DNA of 64,000 nucleotides from Agrilactobacillus yilanensis (GTDB taxonomy: Bacteria > Bacillota > Bacilli > Lactobacillales > Lactobacillaceae): positions 1-64,000 of the forward strand of contig NZ_RHOY01000011.1 of NCBI RefSeq assembly GCF_003946725.1. Reading direction: 5' to 3'. The stretch's first letter is position 1; the number at the start of each line of letters is the position of its first letter. Of the stretch, positions 33,143 to 42,193 are shown one piece after another. The notes under the pieces are model-generated. The model worked only from the letters and a program-made list of their open reading frames with translations, ran no database searches and was not told where the DNA came from. Made by a program: the position numbers and the translations under genes.

Positions 33143-34666
33143 TTATAAATAAACATCTAAATCCATTTTTAAATAAGCTGAAACACAATGATCTAACGCG
33201 ATCATTACCCGAGAAATATCTTCCTGAGCACCAAAATCCTTGATTTCGATGATTCGCTGGTTTGTTTGAACCGTATCCAACAAAGTTTGACGGTTATACA
33301 TATTCGTTGTCGTCAAAACAAGATCATATTTTTGAGTGGCTTTAAATGGCGTTAAAGCCACATTAAAATGGGCACTGATCAACGTCATCAATTTTGATTG
33401 TAAATAATAATTAATGGACTGTTCATGCATATCATAAAAACCAATCTGAAAAGTTTTAGTCGTCTGACCCACTAATAAGCGCAAGATCAATGTGAAGTAA
33501 CCCTTTAAGAAGAGCACAATTTCTGGACTTTGAAAAATCGGATCAATTTTTTGTAATTTAGTGATTAAACAGCCGCAAAACTGATTTTGACCGCTATCTT
33601 CGGTCCAATGATTCGTTTGATCAATGGTGTCTAAGAGTTGGTGAAAACTGCTAAATATCCCGGGAAATAAAATAATATTGCCAATCTCGTAATACAGCGT
33701 GTAGCGCAAGAAATTAAAATGTTGGCTGAAATGGAATTTAACACTGATAAAATCAACAATTTCAGCGACAACCGAACGAATACGGTCTAGATGGGCAGAC
33801 AAAGCACCGGTATTATGAATAAATTTAAAAAACTCGCTGTCCCAAGATAAAATGCGCTCAGAAGAAATAAATAAAATGAAATTTACAACTTCAAAGTCTA
33901 AATCTCGAAAAACAATGCGCAGATTTTTATGGAAAATTTGAATCAATTTGCGGCCATAAGGTTTTTCAGCCATAGCTTTTAAATTTACAATATCTAAGGC
34001 CGTATCTAAATGTCGAGATTTATTGCGCTGCAGATTAATATTGTAAAAAATATTAATCGCATTACGGCCGATTTCTGATAAACGGCTGCCGATTAAGTGT
34101 TCAAAATCTGTAATAAATTGTTGAATGTGGGGTTCAGCAACGGTTGCCAACTTTGGATTAGTGGCATTTAAAGTGCTGAATAAATTATAGTAAAAGTGCC
34201 GAATATTAATTTCACGACCATTGATCCGATTATTGCGAATGGAGATCTGAAATTCACTGAGTAAATGATTGACCTTATTCATTGCCCGAAACAAGGTAGA
34301 TTCACTGATTAATAGAGCTTGCTGCATTTTTTGCATTGTGAAATTTGGATGCCAAAAAGCGTAAGCCAAAATTTTGTAGACGAGAGATTCCTGGATAATA
34401 TGATTGGTAATTTCTTCTAAACTGGAATCTGGCGATATTTCTAACACAATCATCGTTCTCGTTTCGGTGAGTTGCACAAAATTGACATTTCGCAACATTT
34501 TAAGACTGTCATTTAGGGTGATCACATGATCAGAGACCATTCTAGACGTTGTTTGTAAATTATTGATCAATTGAGATTTAGAAATCGCACCGTGACTACG
34601 AAAAATACATTCCAGCATCTTGACATCAAACGCTGATTTCGCATCTAACAAATCTTCCTTATTCAT
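33143..34666 (-). CDS. Mga-family transcriptional regulator
   Basis: About 507 residues. An N-terminal winged HTH (about 1-70: AISKSQLINNLQTTSRMVSD) is followed by a second Mga-type HTH (about 100-150: MQKMQQALLISESTLFRAMN), a PRD-like middle and an EIIB-like end (about 410-500), the layout of Mga, AtxA and similar PTS-responsive virulence or sugar regulators. It may be regulated by histidine phosphorylation. GGGGGGAG 9 bases upstream favours the ATG at 34666 over the earlier in-frame start at 34705. Target unknown; no PTS genes are adjacent. Confidence 0.85.
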   Translation of the reverse strand: MNKEDLLDAKSAFDVKMLECIFRSHGAISKSQLINNLQTTSRMVSDHVITLNDSLKMLRNVNFVQLTETRTMIVLEISPDSSLEEITNHIIQESLVYKILAYAFWHPNFTMQKMQQALLISESTLFRAMNKVNHLLSEFQISIRNNRINGREINIRHFYYNLFSTLNATNPKLATVAEPHIQQFITDFEHLIGSRLSEIGRNAINIFYNINLQRNKSRHLDTALDIVNLKAMAEKPYGRKLIQIFHKNLRIVFRDLDFEVVNFILFISSERILSWDSEFFKFIHNTGALSAHLDRIRSVVAEIVDFISVKFHFSQHFNFLRYTLYYEIGNIILFPGIFSSFHQLLDTIDQTNHWTEDSGQNQFCGCLITKLQKIDPIFQSPEIVLFLKGYFTLILRLLVGQTTKTFQIGFYDMHEQSINYYLQSKLMTLISAHFNVALTPFKATQKYDLVLTTTNMYNRQTLLDTVQTNQRIIEIKDFGAQEDISRVMIALDHCVSAYLKMDLDVYL

Positions 34667-34716
34667 TTTTACAAACTCCCCCCTATAAACATGCTTAAAA
34701 TACAAAATAAAAACGA

Positions 34717-35250
34717 TTACTTTTGTGGCGTGTTTAAGAGCTGAAAAGCGAGACGTTCACCGTCTTGAATCGGTAATTTTACAACACCGCAATATTGGAA
34801 ACCATTTTTTTGAATCACATGTTGCATTGGTAAATTCAAACGGTGGGTATCAATTCGAATGTCTTGGTAATCTAAAGCGATGGCCTGGGTAATTAAATGT
34901 TGCATGATCTCAGAGGCAAGCCCCTGGTTTTTTAAGGTGCTGGTGACACACAAACGATGGATGGCAATATATTCGCGAGACGTGGGCTGTGTCTGCCATT
35001 GGCCGTCAATGGCTTCATATGCTGGATCAATACCGCTAATTAAAGCCCCGTAAGCTACCACTTTTTCTTCTTGGCAAAGGACATAACCTTGTCCGGTGAG
35101 CATATCGGTTTTGAAAGTCATAGCTGTGGGACCATCACTAGGATTTTGCCACTGGGGGATTTGTCGTTTGGCAAGTAATGTTTTTGCTTGGGTCATAATT
35201 TCAACAATTGCGGTTAGATCATTTTTATTTGATTTTCTGAAAGTAAACAA
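34717..35250 (-). CDS. GNAT-family N-acetyltransferase
   Basis: A 177-residue GNAT protein with acetyl-CoA motif A in IHRLCVTSTLKNQGLASEI (about 122-140) and motif B in NLPMQHVIQKNGF. The N-terminus FRKSNKNDLTAIVEIMTQAK is typical of general GNATs of unknown substrate. Upstream AAGGAG supports the start. It is 50 bases upstream of the Mga-type regulator on the same strand, so the two may be co-transcribed. Confidence 0.85.
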   Translation of the reverse strand: MFTFRKSNKNDLTAIVEIMTQAKTLLAKRQIPQWQNPSDGPTAMTFKTDMLTGQGYVLCQEEKVVAYGALISGIDPAYEAIDGQWQTQPTSREYIAIHRLCVTSTLKNQGLASEIMQHLITQAIALDYQDIRIDTHRLNLPMQHVIQKNGFQYCGVVKLPIQDGERLAFQLLNTPQK

Positions 35251-35343
35251 AAAAATTAACTCCTTTTTTCAACGCTCAAAGTTGGTCTAATCATTATAAT
35301 ACCAAGTTTTGTGTCGATTTTAAAACAATAACCCCTGTTATCT

Positions 35344-35397
35344 AAATTAGGTTAGCCTTACTTTTCTGTTTCCAATCCTTAATAAATAGTGTAGAAT
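35344..35397 (+). promoter_or_regulatory. MntR/DtxR-type box and promoter of mntH
   Basis: AAATTAGGTTAGCCTTACTT (35344-35363) is a near match to the TTAGGTTAGCCTAA consensus of DtxR-family repressors. It adjoins a probable -35 TTTCCA (35369-35374) with -10 TAGAAT (35392-35397) 17 bases on. A manganese-responsive repressor acting on mntH is the well-known arrangement; here it is inferred from the site. Confidence 0.65.
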
Positions 35398-35435
35398 ACA
35401 CAATGGATTAAAAATCATTAGGGAGTTGATTTAAA

Positions 35436-37031
35436 ATGGCTGAAGAAGAAAACGGTCAACACAAGCATAAACTGATTGAATATGCGAATGGACCTTCTTT
35501 GGAGGAAATTAATGGTACGGTTGAGGTACCAAAGGGAAAGGGCTTTTGGCGCACTTTATTTGCTTATTCAGGCCCAGGTGCATTAGTTGCCGTTGGGTAC
35601 ATGGATCCAGGTAATTGGTCTACTTCTATCACCGGCGGGCAGAATTTCCAATACATGCTGATGTCAGTTATCTTAATGTCTAGTTTGATTGCCATGTTAT
35701 TACAATATATGGCAGCCAAGTTAGGGATTGTCACACAAATGGACTTGGCTCAAGCCATTCGGGCAAGAACCAGTAAGAAACTTGGGATCGTATTATGGAT
35801 TTTAACGGAATTGGCCATCATGGCAACGGATATCGCCGAAGTTATTGGGGCGGCTATTGCCTTGTACTTACTGTTCCACATTCCGCTGGTAATCGCGGTA
35901 TTTATCACCGTTTTAGATGTTTTATTACTGCTCTTATTAACTAAAATTGGTTTCCGTAAAATCGAAGCTTTGGTCGTTTGTTTAATTTTAGTCATTTTAT
36001 TAGTTTTCGTCTATCAAGTTGCCTTATCTGACCCAGATTGGGGCGGTGTTATCAAAGGCTTAGTACCAACGGCAGAAACTTTTTCTAAAACCCCAGTTGT
36101 TGGTGGGATGTCACCATTAAACGGGGCATTAGGGATTATTGGGGCCACAGTTATGCCCCATAACCTGTACTTGCACTCTGCAATCTCACAAACTCGGGCA
36201 ATTGACCACAGTGATGAAGATCAAGTTGCTCAAACCGTCCGTTTTGCAAAATGGGATTCTAACATTCAATTAACTTTTGCATTCTTCGTAAATGCATTGC
36301 TCTTAATCATGGGGGTTGCCGTCTTCAAGACTGGTGCTGTTAAAGACCCTTCATTCTTCGGTTTGTTTGAAGCTTTGTCAGATACTTCGACTTTAAGTAA
36401 CGGCGTTTTAATTGGCGTTGCGAAGTCAGGTGTTTTGTCAGTCTTGTTTGCCGTTGCCTTATTGGCCTCTGGTCAAAACTCGACAATCACAGGGACTTTG
36501 ACCGGGCAAGTTATCATGGAAGGGTTTATCCACATGCGGATGCCTTTATGGGCTCGGCGGTTGATCACCCGGTTAATTTCCGTAGTGCCTGTTTTAATCT
36601 GTGTTATGATGTTCGCCCATAGACCTGAAGTGCAGCAGCACGTGGCCTTAAATAATTTGATGAACAACTCCCAAGTCTTCTTAGCCTTTGCCTTACCATT
36701 CTCAATGTTGCCATTGTTAATGTTTACAGATAGTAAAGTTGAAATGGGTAATCGGTTCAAAAATAGCTGGTTTGTTAAGGGACTAGGTTGGATTTCTGTC
36801 GTCGGCTTAACTTATTTGAACTTATTAGGCTTACCAGATTCAATTGCTGGGTTCTTCGGCGACAGTGCTTCTAAAGGTGAAATCTCACTGGCCCACGGCA
36901 TTGCTTATGTGCTTATCGTTGCTGTTTTGGCATTGTTGGCTTGGACAATTTATGAATTGTACAAGGGCAATAAGCGCTTTGAATTGCAGTTAGAAACACA
37001 AAAAGCAGCTGATAAAGGCAACACAAAATAG
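35436..37031 (+). CDS. mntH: Manganese transporter, Nramp family
   Basis: A 531-residue Nramp transporter with about eleven transmembrane helices importing Mn2+ (and Fe2+) with protons. The metal-site motifs are DPGNW at 57-61 in helix 1 and MPH at 240-242 in helix 6 ([14 protein letters not shown]). N- and C-terminal cytoplasmic tails are longer than in E. coli MntH, as in other lactobacilli. A strong GGGAG precedes the ATG. The universal stress gene 38 bases downstream completes a common two-gene operon under a DtxR/MntR-like site. Confidence 0.96.
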   Translation: MAEEENGQHKHKLIEYANGPSLEEINGTVEVPKGKGFWRTLFAYSGPGALVAVGYMDPGNWSTSITGGQNFQYMLMSVILMSSLIAMLLQYMAAKLGIVTQMDLAQAIRARTSKKLGIVLWILTELAIMATDIAEVIGAAIALYLLFHIPLVIAVFITVLDVLLLLLLTKIGFRKIEALVVCLILVILLVFVYQVALSDPDWGGVIKGLVPTAETFSKTPVVGGMSPLNGALGIIGATVMPHNLYLHSAISQTRAIDHSDEDQVAQTVRFAKWDSNIQLTFAFFVNALLLIMGVAVFKTGAVKDPSFFGLFEALSDTSTLSNGVLIGVAKSGVLSVLFAVALLASGQNSTITGTLTGQVIMEGFIHMRMPLWARRLITRLISVVPVLICVMMFAHRPEVQQHVALNNLMNNSQVFLAFALPFSMLPLLMFTDSKVEMGNRFKNSWFVKGLGWISVVGLTYLNLLGLPDSIAGFFGDSASKGEISLAHGIAYVLIVAVLALLAWTIYELYKGNKRFELQLETQKAADKGNTK

Positions 37032-37068
37032 GCGTCTAATCTAAAAATAAAGGAAATGATGAGAAGTT

Positions 37069-37521
37069 ATGCGTGATTTAAATCCAAGTAACGTCAAAAC
37101 ATTTAACAAAATACTCGTTGGGGTGGATGATTCGGAAGATGCACAGCTAGCCTTCCGTTACGCCTTGAATCGTGCCAAAGTTGATAAAGCCCACTTAGTG
37201 ATTTGCTCAATTTTGGAACCAGATGAAATCAATGTGTATCAGGCTTTAGATAAAGACTTTGTTCACGGCCAGCGTGCCGAACTCGAAGCTCATTTAAAAG
37301 GGTATCAGAAATTAGCGCAGCAATTTGGCATTGAAGATGTTCAAATTGTCGTTGCAGAAGGGGATGCCGGGGAAACGATCGTTAAAAAGGTTATCCCTAA
37401 AGTTGAACCAGATGTTTTAGTCATTGGCGCAGAATCTAAGAAGGGCCTGAAACGGCACTTTGGTAGTCAAGCAGCTTACATGGCCAAATATGCACCCATT
37501 TCTGTTTTTGTGATTCGATAG
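37069..37521 (+). CDS. Universal stress protein (UspA family)
   Basis: A 150-residue UspA-fold protein. The N-terminal ILVGVDDSEDAQLAFRYAL and the C-terminal ATP-site segment VIGAESKKGLKRHFGSQAAY, of the G-2X-G-9X-G(S) type, indicate an ATP-binding class. It is co-transcribed with mntH and followed by a terminator. Similar mntH-usp pairs are frequent in lactic acid bacteria; the Usp may modulate Mn2+ uptake or cope with stress, but its exact role is unknown. Confidence 0.92.
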   Translation: MRDLNPSNVKTFNKILVGVDDSEDAQLAFRYALNRAKVDKAHLVICSILEPDEINVYQALDKDFVHGQRAELEAHLKGYQKLAQQFGIEDVQIVVAEGDAGETIVKKVIPKVEPDVLVIGAESKKGLKRHFGSQAAYMAKYAPISVFVIR

Positions 37522-37566
37522 ATTAGAGACAACGCAATTAGAGCGATTATTTAACCGATAAATAAG

Positions 37567-37609
37567 AAAAGGTCCGATCAAAAATTATTTTATTGATCTG
37601 GCCTTTTTT
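37567..37609 (+). terminator. Terminator of mntH-usp
   Basis: AAAAGGTCCGATCAA pairs with TTGATCTGGCCTTTTTT with a few G-T or mismatched positions. Confidence 0.8.
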
Positions 37610-37666
37610 AATTGTCGTTTTAGGCTATAATTAAATCAATTATTAATTTCAAAGGACATTATTATT

Positions 37667-38752
37667 TTGACTAAAGAACGAGATTATTCATTGGACTTTG
37701 TGCGAGTCGTTGCCGCTTTGTTTGTCATAACTGTTCATGTGATGGCCAATAGTACAAAAACCAATGACATTGCTTATAATATTAATTTAGTTGCGAGCAG
37801 CGGTATTTTTATGTTTATTATTTTATCAGGCTGTACCAATTCGTTGCGATTTCAAAATCAGCGCCGCTGGCCAAAACAGACCCAGCTGTTTAAAAGTGCT
37901 TTTACGAAGCTATTGATTCCTTATTTGATATGGACGCTTATTTATCGAACGATTAATGGTTACTTACATCAAGACGTTTGGTGGGGCTTAACCGATTGGC
38001 CTAAGCTGGGGATGGATATTTTGACTGGCGGAGCTTGGTATCATCTTTATTTTATGGTGATCTTGATTTATTTATACTTAATTTATGGCTTGTTATATCG
38101 TTGGTTAAAAGCATATCGTTTGCCAACACTACTATTTTTTGGTTTGAGTCCTATTGCCATCACCTACATCGTGGGCCTTGTCAAAATGCCCGCAGCGTTA
38201 AATAATATTTTGTATTCTTCGCCGCTAAATTGGTGGGGGCTGCCGTTTATTTTAGGCATTTTGTGGGCGTTACATTTTAAACTGAAGATTTGGGGCCGTA
38301 ATTTGAAATTACTAGGTTTAGTGACCATTGTGGGCGGCGGTTATTTTTATCTTTACACAATAACCACGGGTTTATTTGAACACAGCCAACGAATTGCCGT
38401 TTATAATTTAATGATGTATTTACGGGAAGGGTACGCATTTTTAAGTATTTTATTCTTTTATGCATTAGGGTACATATTGTATCAATATTTACCATTTTTG
38501 AAAAAACCTATGCAACGCTTAGGCAGTCACGTTTATACCATCTACTTCTGCCATCCGGTGATTATTTGTATCACTGATCAGCTGCAGCAGACGTATTCAT
38601 TTTTTGGCAGCCATGAAACGGGACCGTTATTGGTAAAACTTGGGATCACCATTGTGGGAGCTGTCGTTTTAGCCTATTTGATTGATGGTGTAAAGTTAGG
38701 GCTCAAGCGGCTGATTCAGCAGCCTAAGCTGGCTATCAAAACGGCTCAATAA
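37667..38752 (+). CDS. Acyltransferase family 3 membrane protein, copy 1
   Basis: A 361-residue polytopic protein with ten or so transmembrane helices. LDFVRVVAALFVITVHVMAN at residues 8-27 holds the conserved His of acyltransferase-3 proteins; SSGIFMFIILSG and the C-terminal HVYTIYFCHPVIICI also fit. Such enzymes move acyl groups across the membrane onto peptidoglycan, teichoic acid or exopolysaccharide. The SGNH esterase domain of OatA is absent. A TTG start is used (AAAGGA upstream). A paralog follows directly. Confidence 0.85.
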   Translation: MTKERDYSLDFVRVVAALFVITVHVMANSTKTNDIAYNINLVASSGIFMFIILSGCTNSLRFQNQRRWPKQTQLFKSAFTKLLIPYLIWTLIYRTINGYLHQDVWWGLTDWPKLGMDILTGGAWYHLYFMVILIYLYLIYGLLYRWLKAYRLPTLLFFGLSPIAITYIVGLVKMPAALNNILYSSPLNWWGLPFILGILWALHFKLKIWGRNLKLLGLVTIVGGGYFYLYTITTGLFEHSQRIAVYNLMMYLREGYAFLSILFFYALGYILYQYLPFLKKPMQRLGSHVYTIYFCHPVIICITDQLQQTYSFFGSHETGPLLVKLGITIVGAVVLAYLIDGVKLGLKRLIQQPKLAIKTAQ

Positions 38753-38834
38753 TCGACTTGATGGTCGGTTATTTTTTTGGGTGCGAAATGTGATAATATT
38801 AAAAAATACACGAACGACGAAAGGAGCGGCATGT

Positions 38835-39899
38835 TTGGAACGAAAATGGGATGTGCAGTTAGATTTTGTCCGGATCATTGCCGGCTTTTTTGTGGTGGTT
38901 GTTCATGTGATGGCCAATAGTGTTAAATTTAGTTCATTTGCGTACTATACGGATTTAATTGCCAGCAGCGGTATTTTTATGTTTATTATTTTATCGGGTT
39001 GGACCAATACACTGAGTTATCAAAATAGGCGTCGGGGGCCCGGCTATAATCATTTGTTTAATCCGGCGGCTAAGAAGTTGCTGTTGCCATATATCGGCTG
39101 GACATTGATTTACACAATGATTAACGGCTACTTAAATGCTAAACCGTTGTTAGGGTTAACCCAGGGCATAAAACTCGGGGAAAATTTGTGGACGGGTAGC
39201 GCTTGGTATCATCTTTATTTTATGGTTTTATTAATTTACTTATACTTAGTCTATGGCTTTTTATTTGAATTGCTACATCGATTTAAGTGGCAGACGATGC
39301 TCTTTTTCAGTCTAACGCCGATCGGTATTACTTATTTGGTGAATCAAGTCGCCATGCCGCCGCTGTTGAATCGTTTTCTTTATTTATCACCATTAAATTG
39401 GTGGGGGCTTTTATTTATTATCGGGATGCGTTGGGGCCTGCAATTTCGCCTTGAAGATTGGCAGGGACATCTGAAGTTAAAGGGATTAATTGCAGGGATG
39501 ACTGTGGGGTATTTTGGGCTATACGCAGTAGTGCTAGAATTGTTTCATCAAACAAATCAAACGGCCTGGTACAGCGTCATGATGTACTTACGGGGGGCCT
39601 ATACTTTTTTAGCGTTATTGCTATTTTATGGCTTAGGTTATTATTTGATGCGGCGGTTTACGAAGCTGAAAAAACATGTTAAAGCGTTAAGCAGCCATAT
39701 TTACACGCTGTATTTCTGTCATCCGGTGATTATTTGTATTACCGATCAGCTACAACAGCAACATCTGATGTTTAAAACAATCACCGCCGGGCCATTGTTA
39801 TTAAAATTAGTGTTGGTGTTAACGGCGTCTTTAATATTGACTTATAGTATTGATGGCCTGCAAAATAAACTGCATCAACTATGGACAAAAAAAGCGTGA
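38835..39899 (+). CDS. Acyltransferase family 3 membrane protein, copy 2
   Basis: A 354-residue paralog of the preceding gene, with near-identical blocks such as VVHVMANSVKF, ASSGIFMFIILSGWTN, AWYHLYFMVLLIYLYLVYGF and FCHPVIICITDQLQQ. The tandem duplication is clear; divergence in loops suggests different acceptors. The TTG at 38835 (AAAGGAG upstream) aligns with the first copy's start; a longer frame from 38781 is unlikely. The stop TGA lies in a short GCGTGAAG hairpin that acts as terminator and resembles the ends of the window's repeat family. Confidence 0.85.
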   Translation: MERKWDVQLDFVRIIAGFFVVVVHVMANSVKFSSFAYYTDLIASSGIFMFIILSGWTNTLSYQNRRRGPGYNHLFNPAAKKLLLPYIGWTLIYTMINGYLNAKPLLGLTQGIKLGENLWTGSAWYHLYFMVLLIYLYLVYGFLFELLHRFKWQTMLFFSLTPIGITYLVNQVAMPPLLNRFLYLSPLNWWGLLFIIGMRWGLQFRLEDWQGHLKLKGLIAGMTVGYFGLYAVVLELFHQTNQTAWYSVMMYLRGAYTFLALLLFYGLGYYLMRRFTKLKKHVKALSSHIYTLYFCHPVIICITDQLQQQHLMFKTITAGPLLLKLVLVLTASLILTYSIDGLQNKLHQLWTKKA

Positions 39900-39922
39900 A
39901 GCCGCGACTTCACGCTTTTTTC
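39887..39922 (+). terminator. Terminator made of a GCGTGAAG/CTTCACGC palindrome
   Basis: AAAAAAAGCGTGAAG pairs with CTTCACGCTTTTTT. It includes the stop codon of the acyltransferase. The GCGTGAA half matches the start of the hairpin repeat family. Confidence 0.85.
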
Positions 39923-39926
39923 TATG

Positions 39927-39966
39927 GGTTAGTGCTCGAGGCTTTCCCGCTCTAGTTCACGCTCTC
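39927..39966 (-). repeat. Truncated hairpin repeat (single arm)
   Basis: Only the GCTCGAGGCTTTCCCGCTCTAG arm with its TTCACGCTCT end remains. On the minus strand it begins directly after the stop codon of the gene at 39969-40613, in the same orientation. Confidence 0.75.
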
Positions 39967-39968
39967 TA

Positions 39969-40613
39969 CTAATACCAGGCGGGTTGGTCGCCGTCGGTAT
40001 TTGGTTTGTTCAAGCCAACGGAATGGCGGATTTCAATGGCTGGGTTTTCAGCGAGTTCTACAACAAAGGCGGCGACACTGCGGCGAGAAACTTCGGTGCC
40101 GACAAAGGGTGTGCCTTTTTGAGTAGTTTCGTAATCAATTTCATGTTTATTTGTCAGCCAAGCGGGCCGGATGATGGTGTAATCTAGGTCGGAGGCTTCA
40201 ATGATTTTGGCAGCAGCTGAGTAGTTTGGCAAATAACCATCATCTAGCATGTGGTGGTTCCATTCACCAAATTTACCAGGTACTTCATCATAAATTCCTA
40301 AAGTTGAAATCCAGATTAACCGTTTAACACCGGCTTTGTCCATGGCAGTAACGACACTTTTAGCTTGTTTTTCAATGGAATTTGTGCCGGAAAGATTTGC
40401 ATAAACCACATCTTGACCGGTAACAGCAGCGGTCAAATCTTCAGGGTTTAAAACATCGCCTTCAATGATTTTGCTGTCACTAGGGGCTACAGGTTGAATG
40501 CGTTTAGCTTGCCGTAAAAACAGGCTCAATTGAATGTCTTTTCTGTCTTTAAATAAGTCAATGGCTTCTCTAGCGATTTGTCCATTAGCACCAAGTATTA
40601 AAACTTTTGTCAT
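39969..40613 (-). CDS. NAD(P)-binding (NmrA/SDR-like) protein
   Basis: A 214-residue atypical short-chain dehydrogenase of the NAD(P)-binding_10 group. The Rossmann glycine motif is ILGANGQIAREAI at about 5-17, and DVVYANLSGTNSIE with IIRPAWLTN follow the family pattern. The usual YxxxK is modified, as in NmrA-like redox sensors and flavin reductase-like proteins. AGGAGG-like GGAGG upstream supports the ATG. The repeat fragment abuts its stop codon. Confidence 0.85.
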   Translation of the reverse strand: MTKVLILGANGQIAREAIDLFKDRKDIQLSLFLRQAKRIQPVAPSDSKIIEGDVLNPEDLTAAVTGQDVVYANLSGTNSIEKQAKSVVTAMDKAGVKRLIWISTLGIYDEVPGKFGEWNHHMLDDGYLPNYSAAAKIIEASDLDYTIIRPAWLTNKHEIDYETTQKGTPFVGTEVSRRSVAAFVVELAENPAIEIRHSVGLNKPNTDGDQPAWY

Positions 40614-40740
40614 AAGATGACCTCCATAATAACAACTTCTATTTTGTAAGCAACTAAACTGTAATACTAATCATTACAATATTCAATACCTTTTGATAAA
40701 ATAATTTATTTTCCGGCAGAGATAATCATCAGAAATCACA

Positions 40741-40824
40741 AAAAAAGACTATCGGATCAAGCTTCGATAGCCCTTAAAATAAATCTAAAAAAGAGCGTTA
40801 GTGGTTTTTCGACTACTAGCGCTC
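40741..40824 (-). terminator. Two tandem terminators of the acetyltransferase gene
   Basis: On the minus strand GAGCGCTAGTAGT pairs with ACCACTAACGCTC, followed by TTTTTT; then GGGCTATCG pairs with CGATAGTCT, again followed by a T run. Both lie downstream of the 40850-41371 gene. Confidence 0.8.
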
Positions 40825-40849
40825 AAATTATGAATTTTTTTAAAATTAG

Positions 40850-41371
40850 TTAAGCTTCTGGCAATACTTTTTTAAGTAGGAAATCGGTTTGGACATCATC
40901 CCCCATAATGAAATGATGTTCACTGAAGCGTTCAAAACCCATTGTTTTATAAAAAGCCTGAGCTTTATAATTATGTTCCCAGACCCCCAGCCACATTTCT
41001 TTTTTGTGTCGCTGCTGGGCCAGTTCAGTGGCCAGCGTCAGCATCTGGCGGCCAAGACCTTGACGTTTGAATGCTGGCCGGACATAAATTCGTTCGACCT
41101 CAAAGCTATCTGGGCCCATGGGTTCTGATTGGGCATCTTCGATATTGACCTTAAAGTAGCCGGCCAATTGCTGTTGAACGTACAAGAAGTAAAATTCAGA
41201 AAGTTCATTTTGCAATTCACGAGTGAGTTTTGGCTTATTGTAAGCTTCTTCTAAATAAGTGACCATGTTTTCATCTTTTGTGATACCATCAAAAGTTTCT
41301 TTATAGGTTTGAATGCTAACTGCTTGCAAAGTATCTAAATCTGCTAAAGTACATTTTTTAATTTCCGCCAC
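40850..41371 (-). CDS. GNAT-family N-acetyltransferase
   Basis: A 173-residue GNAT enzyme similar to YhfO/PaiA-type polyamine or peptide acetyltransferases. VERIYVRPAFKRQGLGRQML (about 91-110) is the acetyl-CoA pyrophosphate loop and ELAQQRHKKEMWLGVWEHN with FYKTMGFERFSEH follows, the latter typical of the PaiA subgroup. A GGAG sequence lies upstream of the ATG. It is a single gene with two terminators. Confidence 0.87.
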   Translation of the reverse strand: MAEIKKCTLADLDTLQAVSIQTYKETFDGITKDENMVTYLEEAYNKPKLTRELQNELSEFYFLYVQQQLAGYFKVNIEDAQSEPMGPDSFEVERIYVRPAFKRQGLGRQMLTLATELAQQRHKKEMWLGVWEHNYKAQAFYKTMGFERFSEHHFIMGDDVQTDFLLKKVLPEA

Positions 41372-41429
41372 ATCATCAAACTCCTTTTTTATTATTAGTA
41401 TTATAAAACAAAACTAAAAAATTTGGTAA

Positions 41430-41460
41430 AAAAAGATAGCCAAGTTAATGACTATCTTTA
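41430..41460 (-). terminator. Terminator of the DUF308 gene
   Basis: On the minus strand TAAAGATAG pairs with CTATCTTT, followed by T residues. Confidence 0.65.
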
Positions 41461-41570
41461 GGGTTTTTATATCAACCAGGAAAAACAAAGTTAAGCGTAG
41501 ACTCTATTCAGACCGGTTGTTTGTTTTAGGAAGTTAGGAGAAAAGAAATTAAATGACGTTAAAAGTAAGT

Positions 41571-42098
41571 TTAAGCTTTTAATTTCCGGGCGGTGAAAAT
41601 ATTCATAATGGCATTGAATAATAGCGCTGCACCGAAGATTCTTAAGGCTAACAAGATTGTGTTGAATGGGTTAAATACAAGGACTAAGCCTAAAATAATC
41701 ATGACAATACCGTAAAGGATAAACGGCGTTGGCCGGACATTGATATATTGCCGGTGACTGAAGGCGTCAACGATTTTTGCAATACCACTGACCCCTAAGC
41801 TGATCCCTAATAAGAATGGCAATGCACTCAAAATTGGCTTAGATAGTAGTAAAATCAAGCCGGCACCGACCAGTTGACTGATCCCAATGGGTAAGTTAAA
41901 ACTGCGTTGGTAGGCTTTACGTTGCCGAAAAGCTGAGATTAGGTTTAAAATACCAAAGAAGGCAACGAAGCCGGCAGTGACGTTAATAAAAATATTCAGC
42001 ATTGATGCCGGCTGTAACAAGCTGAATAGCCCTAAAATAATAAAGGCAATACTTTTAAGCCAAGTATATTTGCGAAACTGATCAAAAAATTTATTCAA
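41571..42098 (-). CDS. DUF308/HdeD-family membrane protein
   Basis: A 175-residue membrane protein with six short transmembrane helices arranged as repeated DUF308 pairs (IAFIILGLFSLLQPASMLN is a typical unit). E. coli HdeD contributes to acid resistance at high cell density, but the function in lactobacilli is not established. The TTG at 42098, 6 bases after GGGGTG, is preferred to the ATG at 42164, which lies upstream of that site and gives an odd basic extension. Divergent from sfsA. Confidence 0.8.
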   Translation of the reverse strand: MNKFFDQFRKYTWLKSIAFIILGLFSLLQPASMLNIFINVTAGFVAFFGILNLISAFRQRKAYQRSFNLPIGISQLVGAGLILLLSKPILSALPFLLGISLGVSGIAKIVDAFSHRQYINVRPTPFILYGIVMIILGLVLVFNPFNTILLALRIFGAALLFNAIMNIFTARKLKA

Positions 42099-42193
42099 AA
42101 TAAGCACCCCGTTTTTCAAATGACTCACGTTTAATCTATACCGATATTGTAAAATGAAATGCATAAAAACAATAGGGACTTAAGGAGTAATTC

